Part shown: piece by piece, positions 29,541 through 38,959 of the stretch
Layout: each line of letters begins with the position of its first letter
How positions within the stretch are numbered: the stretch's first letter is position 1
Source of the DNA: Aurantiacibacter odishensis
GTDB lineage: Bacteria; Pseudomonadota; Alphaproteobacteria; Sphingomonadales; Sphingomonadaceae
Assembly (NCBI RefSeq): GCF_003605195.1
Contig: NZ_QYOS01000025.1
Coordinates: forward strand, 186,001 to 250,000
Length of the DNA: 64,000 nucleotides
Reading direction: 5' to 3'
Notes under the pieces: model-generated
The model's input: the letters and a program-made list of their open reading frames with translations, nothing else
What the model was told of the DNA's origin: nothing
Database searches by the model: none
Translations under genes and position numbers: made by a program

Positions 29541-29555
29541 GAACATTGTAAGAAC
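29541..29555 (-). promoter_or_regulatory. LexA (SOS) box upstream of uvrA
   Basis: Read on the minus strand the site is GTTC-TTACAAT-GTTC, an exact match to the alphaproteobacterial LexA consensus GTTC-N7-GTTC. It ends 83 bp before the uvrA start. uvrA is a classic SOS gene in this class, so repression by LexA is expected. Confidence 0.8.
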
Positions 29556-29638
29556 ATCGACGGACAGTCCGCCTCTCTCAAGGCATGGACTTCAGGCCCA
29601 CTGGACTTGTGACAAACAAGCCCCCACTTGGACGGCTT

Positions 29639-32554
29639 ATGGCTCTTACCAGAATCTCTGTAAAAGGCGCTCGCGAACATAACCTCAAGGGGGTCGATAT
29701 CGACCTTCCGCGCGACAGCCTGATCGTCATCACCGGCCTCTCCGGCTCCGGCAAGTCCAGCCTCGCGTTCGACACCATCTATGCCGAGGGGCAGCGGCGC
29801 TACGTGGAGAGCCTGTCGGCTTACGCGCGGCAGTTCCTGGAGATGATGCAGAAGCCCGATGTGGAGCACATCGACGGGCTGTCTCCCGCCATTTCCATCG
29901 AGCAGAAGACGACGAGCCGCAATCCGCGATCCACCGTGGCGACCGTTACCGAGATCTACGACTACATGCGCCTTTTGTGGGCGAGGGTGGGCGTGCCCTA
30001 CTCGCCCGCCACCGGGCTGCCGATCGAGGCGCAGACGGTCTCCAACATGGTCGACCGGGTGATGGAACTGCCCGAAGGCACGCGGCTCTACCTGCTCGCC
30101 CCCGTGGTGCGCGGTCGCAAGGGCGAATACCGCAAGGAACTGGCCGAGTGGCAAAAGGCGGGTTTCACCCGTGTCCGCATCGACGGCGAGATGTACGCCA
30201 TCGAGGACGCGCCCGCGCTCGACAAGAAGTTCAAGCACGACATCGAGGTGGTGGTGGACCGCCTCGCGGTGAAGAAGGGGCTGGAAACGCGGCTGGCGGA
30301 CTCGTTCGAACAGGCGCTCAAGCTGGCCGAGGGGCTGGCCTACGTCGATCTTGCCGATGGCGTGGTGCCGGGGCGCGAGGACGAGGCAGATAGCGGCGGC
30401 AACCTGAAGGGCGCAGGCATCCCCGCCAACCGTATCGTGTTCTCAGAGAAATTCGCCTGCCCCGTCTCCGGCTTCACCATCGAGGAGATCGAGCCGCGCC
30501 TGTTCTCCTTCAACGCCCCGCAAGGTGCGTGCCCGACGTGTGACGGCATCGGCGAGAAGCAGCTCTTCGACCCGCAACTGGTGGTGCCGAACGAGGAACT
30601 GAGCCTGAAGAAGGGCGCCGTGGTGCCCTGGGCCAAGTCCAACCCGCCATCGCCCTATTACATGCAGGTGCTCGGCAGCCTCGCGGCGGAATACGGCTTT
30701 GACCTCACCACGCCGTGGAGCGACCTGAAGCCTGAACACCGTGACGTCATCCTCTACGGCACCAAGGGCAAGCGCGTGCCGCTCACCTTCAAGGACGGGC
30801 GCAAGGAATACACCGTGCAAAAGGCGTTCGAGGGGGTGATGGGCAACCTCAACCGCCGCATGGCGCAGACCGAGAGCGCGTGGATGCAGGAGGAGCTGGC
30901 CCGTTTCCAGACCGCGCAGCCGTGCGAGACCTGCGGCGGCGCGCGCCTCAACGAGAAGGCCCGCGCGGTGAAGATCGTCGATACCGACATTTCCCAGCCC
31001 ACGCGCCTCAGCGTCTCCGACGCGCTCGAATGGTTCGAGGCGCTGCCCGATAAGCTCACCGACACGCAGAACCAGATTGCCCGCGCCATCCTCAAGGAAA
31101 TCGTCGAGCGGCTTGGCTTCCTCAACAACGTCGGGCTTGACTACCTCAACCTCGATCGCACCAGCGGCACGCTGTCGGGCGGGGAGAGTCAGCGCATCCG
31201 CCTCGCCTCGCAGATCGGCTCCGGCCTGTCGGGCGTGCTCTACGTGCTGGACGAGCCGAGCATCGGCCTCCACCAGCGCGACAACGACCGGCTGCTGGAA
31301 ACGCTCAAACGCCTGCGCGACCTCGGCAACACCGTGATCGTGGTGGAGCATGACGAGGACGCCATCCGCGCGGCGGACCACGTGGTGGACCTTGGCCCCG
31401 GCGCGGGCGTGCACGGCGGCGAAGTGGTGGCGCAGGGCACCCTGAAGCAGGTGCTGAAGGCCAAGAACTCGCTCACCGCCGATTACCTGACCGGCCGCCG
31501 CAAGATCGAGGTTCCGGCAAAGCGCCGCAAGGGCAACGGTCACAAGCTGACCGTGCACGGCGCGCGGGCGAACAACCTCAACAACGTCACCGCCTCCATC
31601 CCGCTGGGCACCTTCACCTGCGTCACCGGCGTCAGCGGGTCGGGCAAGTCCAGCTTCACCATCGACACGCTCTATGCCTCCGCCGCGCGCACGCTGAACA
31701 ACGCCCGCGTGGTGGCCGGCGCGCACGACAAGGTGACGGGGCTGGAATACTGCGACAAGGTGATCGAGATCGACCAGTCGCCCATCGGCCGCACCCCGCG
31801 CTCCAACCCCGCCACCTACACCGGCGCCTTCACCAATATCCGCGACTGGTTCGCAGGCCTCCCCGAAGCGCAGGCGCGCGGATACAAGCCGGGCCGCTTC
31901 AGCTTCAACGTGAAGGGCGGCCGGTGCGAGGCGTGCCAAGGCGACGGCCTGATCAAGATCGAGATGCACTTCCTGCCCGACGTCTACGTCACCTGCGAGG
32001 AATGCGACGGCAAGCGCTACAACCGCGAGACGCTGGAAGTGAAGTTCAAGGGCATGTCCATTGCCGACGTGCTGGACATGACGATTGAGGACGCGGAGGA
32101 ATTCTTCAAGGCCGTGCCCCCCATCCGCGACAAGATGCACATGCTGAACGAGGTAGGCCTCAGCTACGTGAAGGTGGGCCAGCAGGCCACCACGCTATCG
32201 GGCGGGGAGGCGCAGCGCGTGAAACTGGCCAAGGAACTGTCGAAACGCAGCACCGGCCAGACGCTGTACATCCTCGACGAGCCGACCACCGGCCTGCATT
32301 TCGAGGACGTGCGAAAGCTGCTGGAAGTGCTGCACCGTCTGGTGGACCAGGGCAATTCCGTGGTGGTGATCGAACACAACCTCGACGTGATCAAGACCGC
32401 CGACTGGCTGCTGGACCTCGGCCCGGACGGCGGCGTGCGCGGCGGCGAGATCGTGGCGGAGGGGACTCCGGAGCAGGTTGCTGCGGTGGAGGGGAGTTAT
32501 ACGGGGGCTTATTTGCGGCCTATGTTGGCCGCGGAGAAGACTGCGAAGAATTGA
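29639..32554 (+). CDS. uvrA: excinuclease ABC subunit A
   Basis: A 971-residue damage-recognition ATPase of nucleotide excision repair. It has two ABC ATPase modules: Walker [15 protein letters not shown] and [14 protein letters not shown], with signatures [17 protein letters not shown] and [17 protein letters not shown]. Zinc-finger Cys pairs are seen at [18 protein letters not shown] and [17 protein letters not shown]. The start [18 protein letters not shown] is that of UvrA relatives; an ATG 54 nt upstream is also in frame but adds an unrelated 18 residues. A LexA box lies upstream. It is followed by an AT-rich accessory cassette on the opposite strand. Confidence 0.98.
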   Translation: MALTRISVKGAREHNLKGVDIDLPRDSLIVITGLSGSGKSSLAFDTIYAEGQRRYVESLSAYARQFLEMMQKPDVEHIDGLSPAISIEQKTTSRNPRSTVATVTEIYDYMRLLWARVGVPYSPATGLPIEAQTVSNMVDRVMELPEGTRLYLLAPVVRGRKGEYRKELAEWQKAGFTRVRIDGEMYAIEDAPALDKKFKHDIEVVVDRLAVKKGLETRLADSFEQALKLAEGLAYVDLADGVVPGREDEADSGGNLKGAGIPANRIVFSEKFACPVSGFTIEEIEPRLFSFNAPQGACPTCDGIGEKQLFDPQLVVPNEELSLKKGAVVPWAKSNPPSPYYMQVLGSLAAEYGFDLTTPWSDLKPEHRDVILYGTKGKRVPLTFKDGRKEYTVQKAFEGVMGNLNRRMAQTESAWMQEELARFQTAQPCETCGGARLNEKARAVKIVDTDISQPTRLSVSDALEWFEALPDKLTDTQNQIARAILKEIVERLGFLNNVGLDYLNLDRTSGTLSGGESQRIRLASQIGSGLSGVLYVLDEPSIGLHQRDNDRLLETLKRLRDLGNTVIVVEHDEDAIRAADHVVDLGPGAGVHGGEVVAQGTLKQVLKAKNSLTADYLTGRRKIEVPAKRRKGNGHKLTVHGARANNLNNVTASIPLGTFTCVTGVSGSGKSSFTIDTLYASAARTLNNARVVAGAHDKVTGLEYCDKVIEIDQSPIGRTPRSNPATYTGAFTNIRDWFAGLPEAQARGYKPGRFSFNVKGGRCEACQGDGLIKIEMHFLPDVYVTCEECDGKRYNRETLEVKFKGMSIADVLDMTIEDAEEFFKAVPPIRDKMHMLNEVGLSYVKVGQQATTLSGGEAQRVKLAKELSKRSTGQTLYILDEPTTGLHFEDVRKLLEVLHRLVDQGNSVVVIEHNLDVIKTADWLLDLGPDGGVRGGEIVAEGTPEQVAAVEGSYTGAYLRPMLAAEKTAKN

Positions 32555-32696
32555 GCTATTTGACGATTGATTCGAACGTCCCAACTAGAGGGGCAACTCC
32601 CTGAACTTAGACCCGCCAATGCTTGCGCGAACGAAATGATGTTGGTGTCGGATGGTCGGGATTAGCTGATGCAGACGAGTTGGAAACTCCTCTGCA

Positions 32697-33443
32697 TCAG
32701 CGTTCTAATAATTCCCGAACTTTAGACGCTGCTTTCGGTGTCGTATGAATTTTCGAATGGTCAGATGCTTCTATCAGTCGTGCTTTGTGCAATCCTCGAA
32801 GGACCTTGCGAAGATAGCTCGCATTGCTCGTTTCAGTCCAATCTACGAGGTTCTCCACTGAGCAATTTCCAGCCGATGCCGTCAGTAGGAGAATTTCATC
32901 TTCCAATTTAAGTCCGTCCTTTAGTACCCGACGGATTGAGCCATTAGACCAAACTACAGGCGTTCGAATCTCTGATACTTGCCTGACCGCTTCCTGAGCC
33001 TCTTCAGTTGACGTATCATGAAAAATACGAATTAGTTCAGCCAAGACCCAGCTTGATGCTGTCAGCGCATAAGTAGCATCCATCTCATTAGAATTGACTT
33101 CGCCGCCAACATGCCCGCTGTCCCTGTTATTCCTGATCTCATACAATGCGGGTAGGATGCGTGCCGCAAGTAGGCGCAGACCTCTTTCTAGGGAAGTCTC
33201 TTTCTCCAAGGCACGGCACTTCCCATCAAAAGGGTTGGGTTTTGTGCCTTGAGGTGGGTAACTTCCATCTGCGCGTCCGCGAATGACAGTATAAGCGACT
33301 TCGCAAAAACGACCTGCGGAGAGTTCCGAAGGCCCCCACCGACCCTCGTAGTAGTTTGTTACAATATGCTGATATTCCATCAGCAATTCTTCGCGAAGTG
33401 TATCGGGTAGGCCAGCAAAAAGAGTTTCCGTGGAAAAGCTCAA
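32697..33443 (-). CDS. HEPN-like protein with C-terminal winged helix, accessory cassette
   Basis: A 248-residue protein that I cannot assign to a named family. The N-terminal half is helical and contains YEIRNNRDSGHVGG, in which Arg104 to His111 fits the RN-x-H (Rx4-6H) catalytic motif of HEPN ribonucleases. The next helix (TASSWVLAELIRIFHD) would pack against it. The C-terminal 60 residues (NLVDWTETSNASYLRKVLRG) look like a winged helix. The gene is clearly less GC-rich than its neighbours, so recent transfer is likely. It overlaps the upstream gene by 4 nt (ATGA), so the two form one unit. The HEPN reading is inferred from the motif only. Confidence 0.7.
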   Translation of the reverse strand: MSFSTETLFAGLPDTLREELLMEYQHIVTNYYEGRWGPSELSAGRFCEVAYTVIRGRADGSYPPQGTKPNPFDGKCRALEKETSLERGLRLLAARILPALYEIRNNRDSGHVGGEVNSNEMDATYALTASSWVLAELIRIFHDTSTEEAQEAVRQVSEIRTPVVWSNGSIRRVLKDGLKLEDEILLLTASAGNCSVENLVDWTETSNASYLRKVLRGLHKARLIEASDHSKIHTTPKAASKVRELLER

Positions 33444-33991
33444 GAGGCTCCCTCCAGTTCCTTTGCAAGGTCTTGAGCAGCCTTCCTCCCAGGAACGGTA
33501 AGCTTCAATGTGAAGTTGGGGCTACCCTTTCCTCCGCTCACGATCACCAGCTTCTTTTGGCTCTTCATCTGAGTCGCGAAATTCGTCTGATCATAAACGC
33601 CGTGCGACTTACACGCCTCGCGGATTTCTTCATTCGGAACAATTTCTTCACCAAGTTTGAGCTTAGCGAACAGATAAAGTAGACAAAGCGACTTCGCTTT
33701 AGATGCTTGTGTGTTTCCCGGTAGATCTGCGATAACTGAGACCTTCCCCTCGGTAACATCAAAGACGCTCCCAAACTCTTCCAAGTTCGCGGATGCTTTT
33801 GGTGCCGGTTCGGGGTCCATATTAGTAGCACGAGCCTGCGTGGCGGACGAGTGTTGCGGGGCATCCGGCTTAGCGAACGTCTTCCCGGACATCAACGAAT
33901 CGTACTTTCCAATCACGGACTCGACAAAATCTCTATCACCTGTAGCCTTCAAAAGTCCTCTGGACGCATCAATCTCAATCGTGTATTCCAT
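33440..33991 (-). CDS. partner protein of the HEPN-like cassette, unknown function
   Basis: A 183-residue protein with three parts. The first is an N-terminal beta-alpha segment (MEYTIEIDASRGLLKATGDR, then DFVESVIGKYDSLMSG), a pattern I associate with small ligand- or protein-binding domains. A Pro/Ser/Ala-rich linker follows (about 40-75). The C-terminal region from about 95 (EEIREACKSHGVYDQTNFAT, QKKLVIVSGGKGSPNFTLKL) could be a winged helix. AGGAAATGGA precedes the ATG. It is the first gene of a two-gene AT-rich unit. The leader between 34016 and 34038 contains the inverted repeat GACGGC/GCCGTC. I infer that it is a regulator or sensor of its HEPN-like partner. Confidence 0.7.
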   Translation of the reverse strand: MEYTIEIDASRGLLKATGDRDFVESVIGKYDSLMSGKTFAKPDAPQHSSATQARATNMDPEPAPKASANLEEFGSVFDVTEGKVSVIADLPGNTQASKAKSLCLLYLFAKLKLGEEIVPNEEIREACKSHGVYDQTNFATQMKSQKKLVIVSGGKGSPNFTLKLTVPGRKAAQDLAKELEGAS

Positions 33992-34112
33992 TTCCTGTCA
34001 CCTTCTCAGAGTATTAGACGGCAATTAAAGGGCGCCGTCATATAGCAGTTAAGGTCAAGTCAACTAGAATAGCAGTAGAAAGTGTTTCTCGCTAGTCGTC
34101 GGCGGTTTCATT

Positions 34113-34247
34113 GTGGAAAAGCTGTTCTGCGAGGTCCTCCATCACGAGGTTTCCCACGCCCGCCTCCCCGCATTCGCCCGTGCGTCGCCGGCCAATCAGC
34201 CGCAGCATAATCTCACGCCGCCGAAACAGGCTGCGTTTTGTAGGCCG
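34113..34247 (+). pseudogene. possible remnant of a paralogue of the 34676 gene
   Basis: An open stretch encodes RLPAFARASPANQPQHNLTP and then PKQAAFC before it runs antisense into the neighbouring gene. NLTPPKQAAFC closely resembles LLTPARQAAFC of the gene at 34676, at the same kind of position after a Pro-rich region. It may be the broken end of a duplicated gene beside the AT-rich insertion. The matching segment is only about ten residues, so this is weak. Confidence 0.25.
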
Positions 34248-34262
34248 GTCTCATTTTTGGCT

Positions 34263-34487
34263 TTAGCTCCCCATCCCGCACCCACCCTCCGGCACCTCCC
34301 GCCCCATCGTCCAGTTCCCCTGCATCCGCACCTTGGGGTTGGGCGCGCACCAGATTTCTCCGTTCTCGTCCAGAGCCGTCACCCAGATCAGGTGGTGTTC
34401 GGGGCCGTAGTCGATCACCGCGACGGCGTAGCCCTTGCCCTTGTCGATGATCGTCACAGGCAGGGGCGGGTTGAGTTGGGTGAGCAT
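34263..34487 (-). CDS. small conserved hypothetical protein
   Basis: A 74-residue protein from the ATG at 34487 (MLTQLNPPLPVTIIDKGKGY). It has a compact beta-rich pattern: YAVAVIDYGPEHHLIWVTAL, then GEIWCAPNPKVRMQGNWTMG. I believe close relatives of this small protein occur in sphingomonad genomes, but no function is known to me. No signal or membrane segment is seen. It is divergent from the HTH-type gene at 34676. The open frame extends 24 codons upstream (to 34559), but that extension is Cys/Pro-rich and is probably not translated. Confidence 0.65.
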   Translation of the reverse strand: MLTQLNPPLPVTIIDKGKGYAVAVIDYGPEHHLIWVTALDENGEIWCAPNPKVRMQGNWTMGREVPEGGCGMGS

Positions 34488-34675
34488 GGGGCGGGTCCGG
34501 TCTGTACAGGGGTTGCAGTCGTCAGGGGTGCAGGGTCGCAACGCGCCGTCGGCGTGCATGGGCGCAAGGTTGCTTTTTGCTAAGCGGGGCGGGTGACGGG
34601 GAGGCGTGTTGACGCTTTCCTACTGGACCGGCGCTGTGGCTCCCTCTCGCGGTCCTGACACATACGGAGCCGCTC

Positions 34676-35758
34676 ATGTCTCGCCACACGCCCATCGACC
34701 GTTTCACCCTTCCCAAAGACATTCCCGACCTCGCGCCCAACCTCGCACCGGGCGAAATTCCCTCGCCCACGGATGCCTGCTGGAGCCAGCCTAGCGGCGG
34801 CGATCCTCTAGATGATGCGCCCGTTCCCACGAACACGCCCGCAACCACCCCCTCACGCCCGAAAACGTCCGCGCCGGACGGGGAGGCGGCGCGGGGCTAT
34901 GTGATGCGCTCTGCCGCGGGGCGCGGGTGGGCGCCGGAGGGGGAGATGCGCGAGCCTGTCACCATGGTGGAGGGGTTGCCGTGCACGGCGGAGGACTTGC
35001 GGCTGCGGGAGGCGGGGGAGGCCCTTCGACAGGCTCAGGGTGAGCGGGCGCGAGCTGCCCGCGCCCAATCCCGGCCCGGACCTGTGCCGCTGCTCACCCC
35101 GGCTAGGCAGGCGGCGTTTTGCTCGGCGCTGGCGGAGCATGGCAACGTGCGGCTCGCGTGCCGGGCGGTGCAGGTCTCTCCGCAGACGGCCTATCGCGCG
35201 CGGCGGGCCTCATACGCCTTCCGCCAGTGCTGGGATGCGGCGCTGGTGCTGGCGCGTGACCATGCCGAGCAGGTGCTGGCCGACCGCGCGCTGAACGGGG
35301 TGGAGGAAAAGGTCTTCTACCACGGGGAGGAGGTCGCCACGCGCACCCGCTATTCCGACCGCCTGCTGCTCGCCCACCTGGCGCGGCTCGACAAGCGGGC
35401 CGAGGAGCGGGAGGTGTGCGACGATTGCCGCGCGCCGCTGATGGCGGAGGAGCACTTCGACGAGGCGGTGGAGGCGCTTGAAGGGGGCGAGGGGGAGGGT
35501 CCGGAATTTGCTTCAGGACAGTGTTCCATGTGTTCCACATTCGCCGCCGACGAGGCCGCGCAAGATGGGCCGCCGGTGCCATTGGAGCAGCGCCTCGCCG
35601 CGATGCAGGCCGCGTTGCCGCCCGATGCCCAGGCGCAAAGCGGCATGACCGAAGCGCAGTGGCGCTGGGCGGAACCGGAGCGGCTCTGCGCTTATGAGGC
35701 TGGGGAGGGCGATTGGTGGCTGGCGCGCCCGGAAGAGGTGAGCGCGGCGGAGGACTAG
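34676..35758 (+). CDS. terminase-small-subunit-like HTH protein (conserved hypothetical)
   Basis: A 360-residue protein. The first 100 residues are Pro-rich and probably disordered. The central part LTPARQAAFCSALAEHGNVR followed by LACRAVQVSPQTAYRARRAS is a helix-turn-helix of the kind seen in phage terminase small subunits and related chromosomal genes. Next come LVLARDHAEQVLADRALNGV and YHGEEVATRTRYSDRLLLAH. A CDDCRAP Cys pair and a variable tail follow. No phage head, large terminase or integrase genes are nearby. Residues encoded at about 35022-35048 (EALRQAQGERA) come from a dispersed palindromic repeat that lies in frame. The function is unknown; DNA binding is inferred. Confidence 0.8.
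   Translation: MSRHTPIDRFTLPKDIPDLAPNLAPGEIPSPTDACWSQPSGGDPLDDAPVPTNTPATTPSRPKTSAPDGEAARGYVMRSAAGRGWAPEGEMREPVTMVEGLPCTAEDLRLREAGEALRQAQGERARAARAQSRPGPVPLLTPARQAAFCSALAEHGNVRLACRAVQVSPQTAYRARRASYAFRQCWDAALVLARDHAEQVLADRALNGVEEKVFYHGEEVATRTRYSDRLLLAHLARLDKRAEEREVCDDCRAPLMAEEHFDEAVEALEGGEGEGPEFASGQCSMCSTFAADEAAQDGPPVPLEQRLAAMQAALPPDAQAQSGMTEAQWRWAEPERLCAYEAGEGDWWLARPEEVSAAED
35022..35048. repeat. dispersed palindromic repeat inside a coding region
   Basis: CCCTTCGACAGGCTCAGGG and the following TGAGCGGG match a short dispersed element that I know from many GC-rich bacterial genomes, usually between genes. Here it lies in frame in the Pro-rich part of the HTH-type gene and adds a hydrophilic helix-like stretch. 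Confidence 0.65.
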
Positions 35759-35762
35759 GTGC

Positions 35763-36344
35763 TCAGTTGTCGAGCAGTTCCAACTCCACCCGGCCATGGC
35801 CGCTGCGCACGATGCCGATCTCCTCTGCCGCGGCGCGCGACAGGTCGATATCGCGGCCCCGCACGAACGGTCCGCGATCGTTGACGCGCACGATGACGGA
35901 GGCACCGTTGCGCGTGTTCGTCACCCGCACGCGGCTGCCGAAAGGCAGCGTCTTGTGGGCGGCGGTGAAGTCATGCATGTCGAACGCCTCGCCACTGGCC
36001 GTGGGCCGACCGTGGAAGCGGCGACCGTAGTAGCTGGCGATGCCGGGGCCGATGGGGGTGGCTGCGGGTTCGGGAGGCTCGATGGTGGTGATGTCCACCG
36101 CGTGATCGGGCAGGGCAGGCTGCGCCGGGATGTCGAACCGGGCGAAAGCGGTTTCGAACTGCGCTTCCTCACTGGGCTGGAATGCAGGCTGGTCCGGCTT
36201 GGCAACGGGCGCGAGATCGGCGCTCAGCGGCGCGGTCGCAGGCGCGTCCTGCGCAAGGCCCATGCCTCCGCCGCCCAGCAGGGCAAGTGCGGCAATCGGT
36301 GCCAGCCAGCGCCCGAAGGCGCGATGGGGATTCGTCCCGTCCAT
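35763..36344 (-). CDS. rlpA: RlpA-like septal ring lytic transglycosylase family protein
   Basis: A 193-residue exported protein. A hydrophobic N-terminal signal (WLAPIAALALLGGGGMGLAQ) and a Pro-rich linker precede a C-terminal double-psi beta-barrel at about 100-185. The RlpA pattern is clear: GIASYYGRRFHGRPTASGEA, then MHDFTAAHKTLPFGSRVRVT, VRVNDRGPFVRGRDIDLSRA and an AAEEIGI end. Relatives cleave denuded glycan strands at the septum. There is no SPOR domain. It is the first gene after a long non-coding stretch; the gene convergent to it ends 4 nt away. Confidence 0.93.
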   Translation of the reverse strand: MDGTNPHRAFGRWLAPIAALALLGGGGMGLAQDAPATAPLSADLAPVAKPDQPAFQPSEEAQFETAFARFDIPAQPALPDHAVDITTIEPPEPAATPIGPGIASYYGRRFHGRPTASGEAFDMHDFTAAHKTLPFGSRVRVTNTRNGASVIVRVNDRGPFVRGRDIDLSRAAAEEIGIVRSGHGRVELELLDN

Positions 36345-36487
36345 GGCAGGGAGACATACCGCAAGAGGGTTACGCCACCGAGTCCGGGAGCGGGGAATGG
36401 CCGTGCGGTCGGGGCGATCCGTCGCGAAATGAGGCGAAAATGCGACGAACCGAAGTGGCTGCAGGGAACGCGGACTGTCCCGGAACG

Positions 36488-36517
36488 AAAAATGGGGTCG
36501 GTATTGCTACCGACCCC
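36488..36517 (-). terminator. Rho-independent terminator
   Basis: On the minus strand GGGGTCGGTA, loop GCAA and TACCGACCCC are followed by ATTTTT. This is a perfect 10-bp stem with a T run. It lies about 140 bp upstream of the rlpA start and 600 bp downstream of the argG stop, so it should end either a long argG transcript or a separate small RNA. Confidence 0.8.
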
Positions 36518-37008
36518 ACTCTCACCGGCGGTGGGTTCCTTGAAGGAACGCTTATCGCCTGGCGTGTCTCCGTCTGTTCCGCCCCCTTTCGGGTTTGGCC
36601 ATCAGGATATGTCGCCCGGCGCTCGCGCCGGTGCCGGACCGGTGCCTTGAAAAGTCAGGGGGCCTGAGGCCGGTCCCGACAGGTCTGGCTGCCTGTCCGC
36701 AACCGGGGCTGTTACTCTGGTGTCTCGAGCGGCTCGTGTTGCAGCAAGCTGCGCCTCGATCCACCGACACCGGGGTTCATTGCTCCGGCTGTCCGATGAT
36801 AGATCGTCGCGGTCTCAACAGTCCGGGATGGTGTCGCCCGAAGGCTCCGCTTTCCCTTTCCTACTCCGCAATGATGCTGTCATCGCGTCGAGATCGCTTC
36901 GGTTTCCGTCTTCCTGTCTCGGCAGGCGATCCAGGGAGGCGATCCGTTCTCGCTCTCGATGAATTGAGAATGCGCTGGAGGGCCGAGTCGGGCAAGGGCG
37001 CGAGCGTC

Positions 37009-37057
37009 GACTTATCCACTTCTCGGCGAAATGCCAGTGGACAAGGGTGGATAAGTC
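37009..37057. promoter_or_regulatory. cluster of three DnaA-box-like sites in an 11-bp inverted repeat
   Basis: GACTTATCCAC (37009-37019) and GTGGATAAGTC (37047-37057) form a perfect inverted repeat with a 27-bp spacer. They contain TTATCCACT on the plus strand and TTATCCACC on the minus strand. Between them lies TTGTCCACT (minus, 37036-37044). The DnaA-box consensus is TTATCCACA. The flank 37075-37130 is AT-rich compared with the surroundings. No dnaA, hemE or parAB gene is in view, so origin function is not established. Confidence 0.45.
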
Positions 37058-37122
37058 AACGGCTCGGCGCGACACGTGAAAATTTCTCGCTGATGCAGCA
37101 AAAAAGTCACGGTTTTGGCGGC

Positions 37123-38337
<1,215 letters not shown>

Positions 38338-38401
38338 GAAAGAATCCCGTTCACACAAATTGGCGCGGCGGCGGTTAGCAGCGCAATTCGCTTACGGCAA
38401 A

Positions 38402-38959
38402 CTAGGGAATCTCTCTGGCGGCCAACTGGGGGTTCTTGCGGCTGATATAGTTCAGCCAGGCCTTCGGACGGCGCAGGTAGTCTTCCGGCACGTCCGCCTC
38501 CAGCCCGACGACGCGGGCTAGGGCGGCCACGAAGTGGATGCAGTTGTTTTCGTCGAGGTCGTAATAGTCGCCGGGATAGTCGCGCCACGCGAGGACGGTC
38601 GCGAGCAGGCGGCGGTACTGCTGGTCGCTCACCGTCACCGTGAAATGGCGGTTGGTGGCGGCAATGGTCCGCTCCGTCTCGGTCATGATCATGTGCTCGG
38701 CGGGGCCGGAGGAGATCGCCTGCGAGGTGTAGCGGGCGGAGAAGCCATAATTGGCATCGACCCTCGTGCCGTCGTCCAGCTCACCCTTCAGCACCACGAA
38801 GGTGTGTGGATAGCGGCCCCAGAGCACGGATCCGTTGAAAGAATGGAAAGAGACCTGCACGTCGGCCTGTGCCGGAGTGGCAAGACCCATGGCGGCGACG
38901 GCCAGCAGCACGGCGGCGACCATGCGGGCAGTAGAGCGTGAAAGCAGCTGGGGGATCAT
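38402..38959 (-). CDS. exported protein with possible permuted papain-like His/Cys pair
   Basis: A 185-residue protein from the ATG at 38959, with a signal peptide (MVAAVLLAVAAMGLATPAQA region). The mature part has WGRYPHTFVVLKGEL, with a His near the N-terminus, and DENNCIHFVAALARVVGL, with an Asn-Cys pair later. This order, His first then Cys at a helix start, is that of permuted NlpC/P60-like and DUF4105-like folds, so a periplasmic hydrolase is possible. That is inference only. It overlaps the upstream MATE gene by 4 nt (ATGA), so the two are co-translated. A frame upstream of 38959 lies inside the MATE gene and is not coding. Confidence 0.75.
   Translation of the reverse strand: MIPQLLSRSTARMVAAVLLAVAAMGLATPAQADVQVSFHSFNGSVLWGRYPHTFVVLKGELDDGTRVDANYGFSARYTSQAISSGPAEHMIMTETERTIAATNRHFTVTVSDQQYRRLLATVLAWRDYPGDYYDLDENNCIHFVAALARVVGLEADVPEDYLRRPKAWLNYISRKNPQLAAREIP

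Larger units (their letters stand above)
36345..37122 (-). other. 0.78-kb gap with no supported protein gene; possible ncRNA on the minus strand
   Basis: Between argG and rlpA, both on the minus strand. Frames here give Arg/Cys/Ser-rich text without signals. The minus strand is rich in GC hairpins: GGTGTC at about 36768 with GACACC at about 36722, and GGCACCGG/CCGGCACC near 36640. It ends at a strong terminator (36488-36517). That layout would fit a structured RNA of up to about 450 nt. I do not find the conserved cores of RNase P RNA, tmRNA, SRP RNA or 6S RNA. A 16-codon frame (MAKPERGRNRRRHARR, 36601-36551) just before the terminator could be a leader peptide. Confidence 0.3.

Noticed and set aside
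32697-33991. Classical type II toxin-antitoxin pair as a firm call
   Set aside because: The 4-nt overlap and HEPN-like motif fit, but both proteins are larger than usual toxin and antitoxin pairs and the partner shows no known antitoxin motif, so it is kept only as a candidate.
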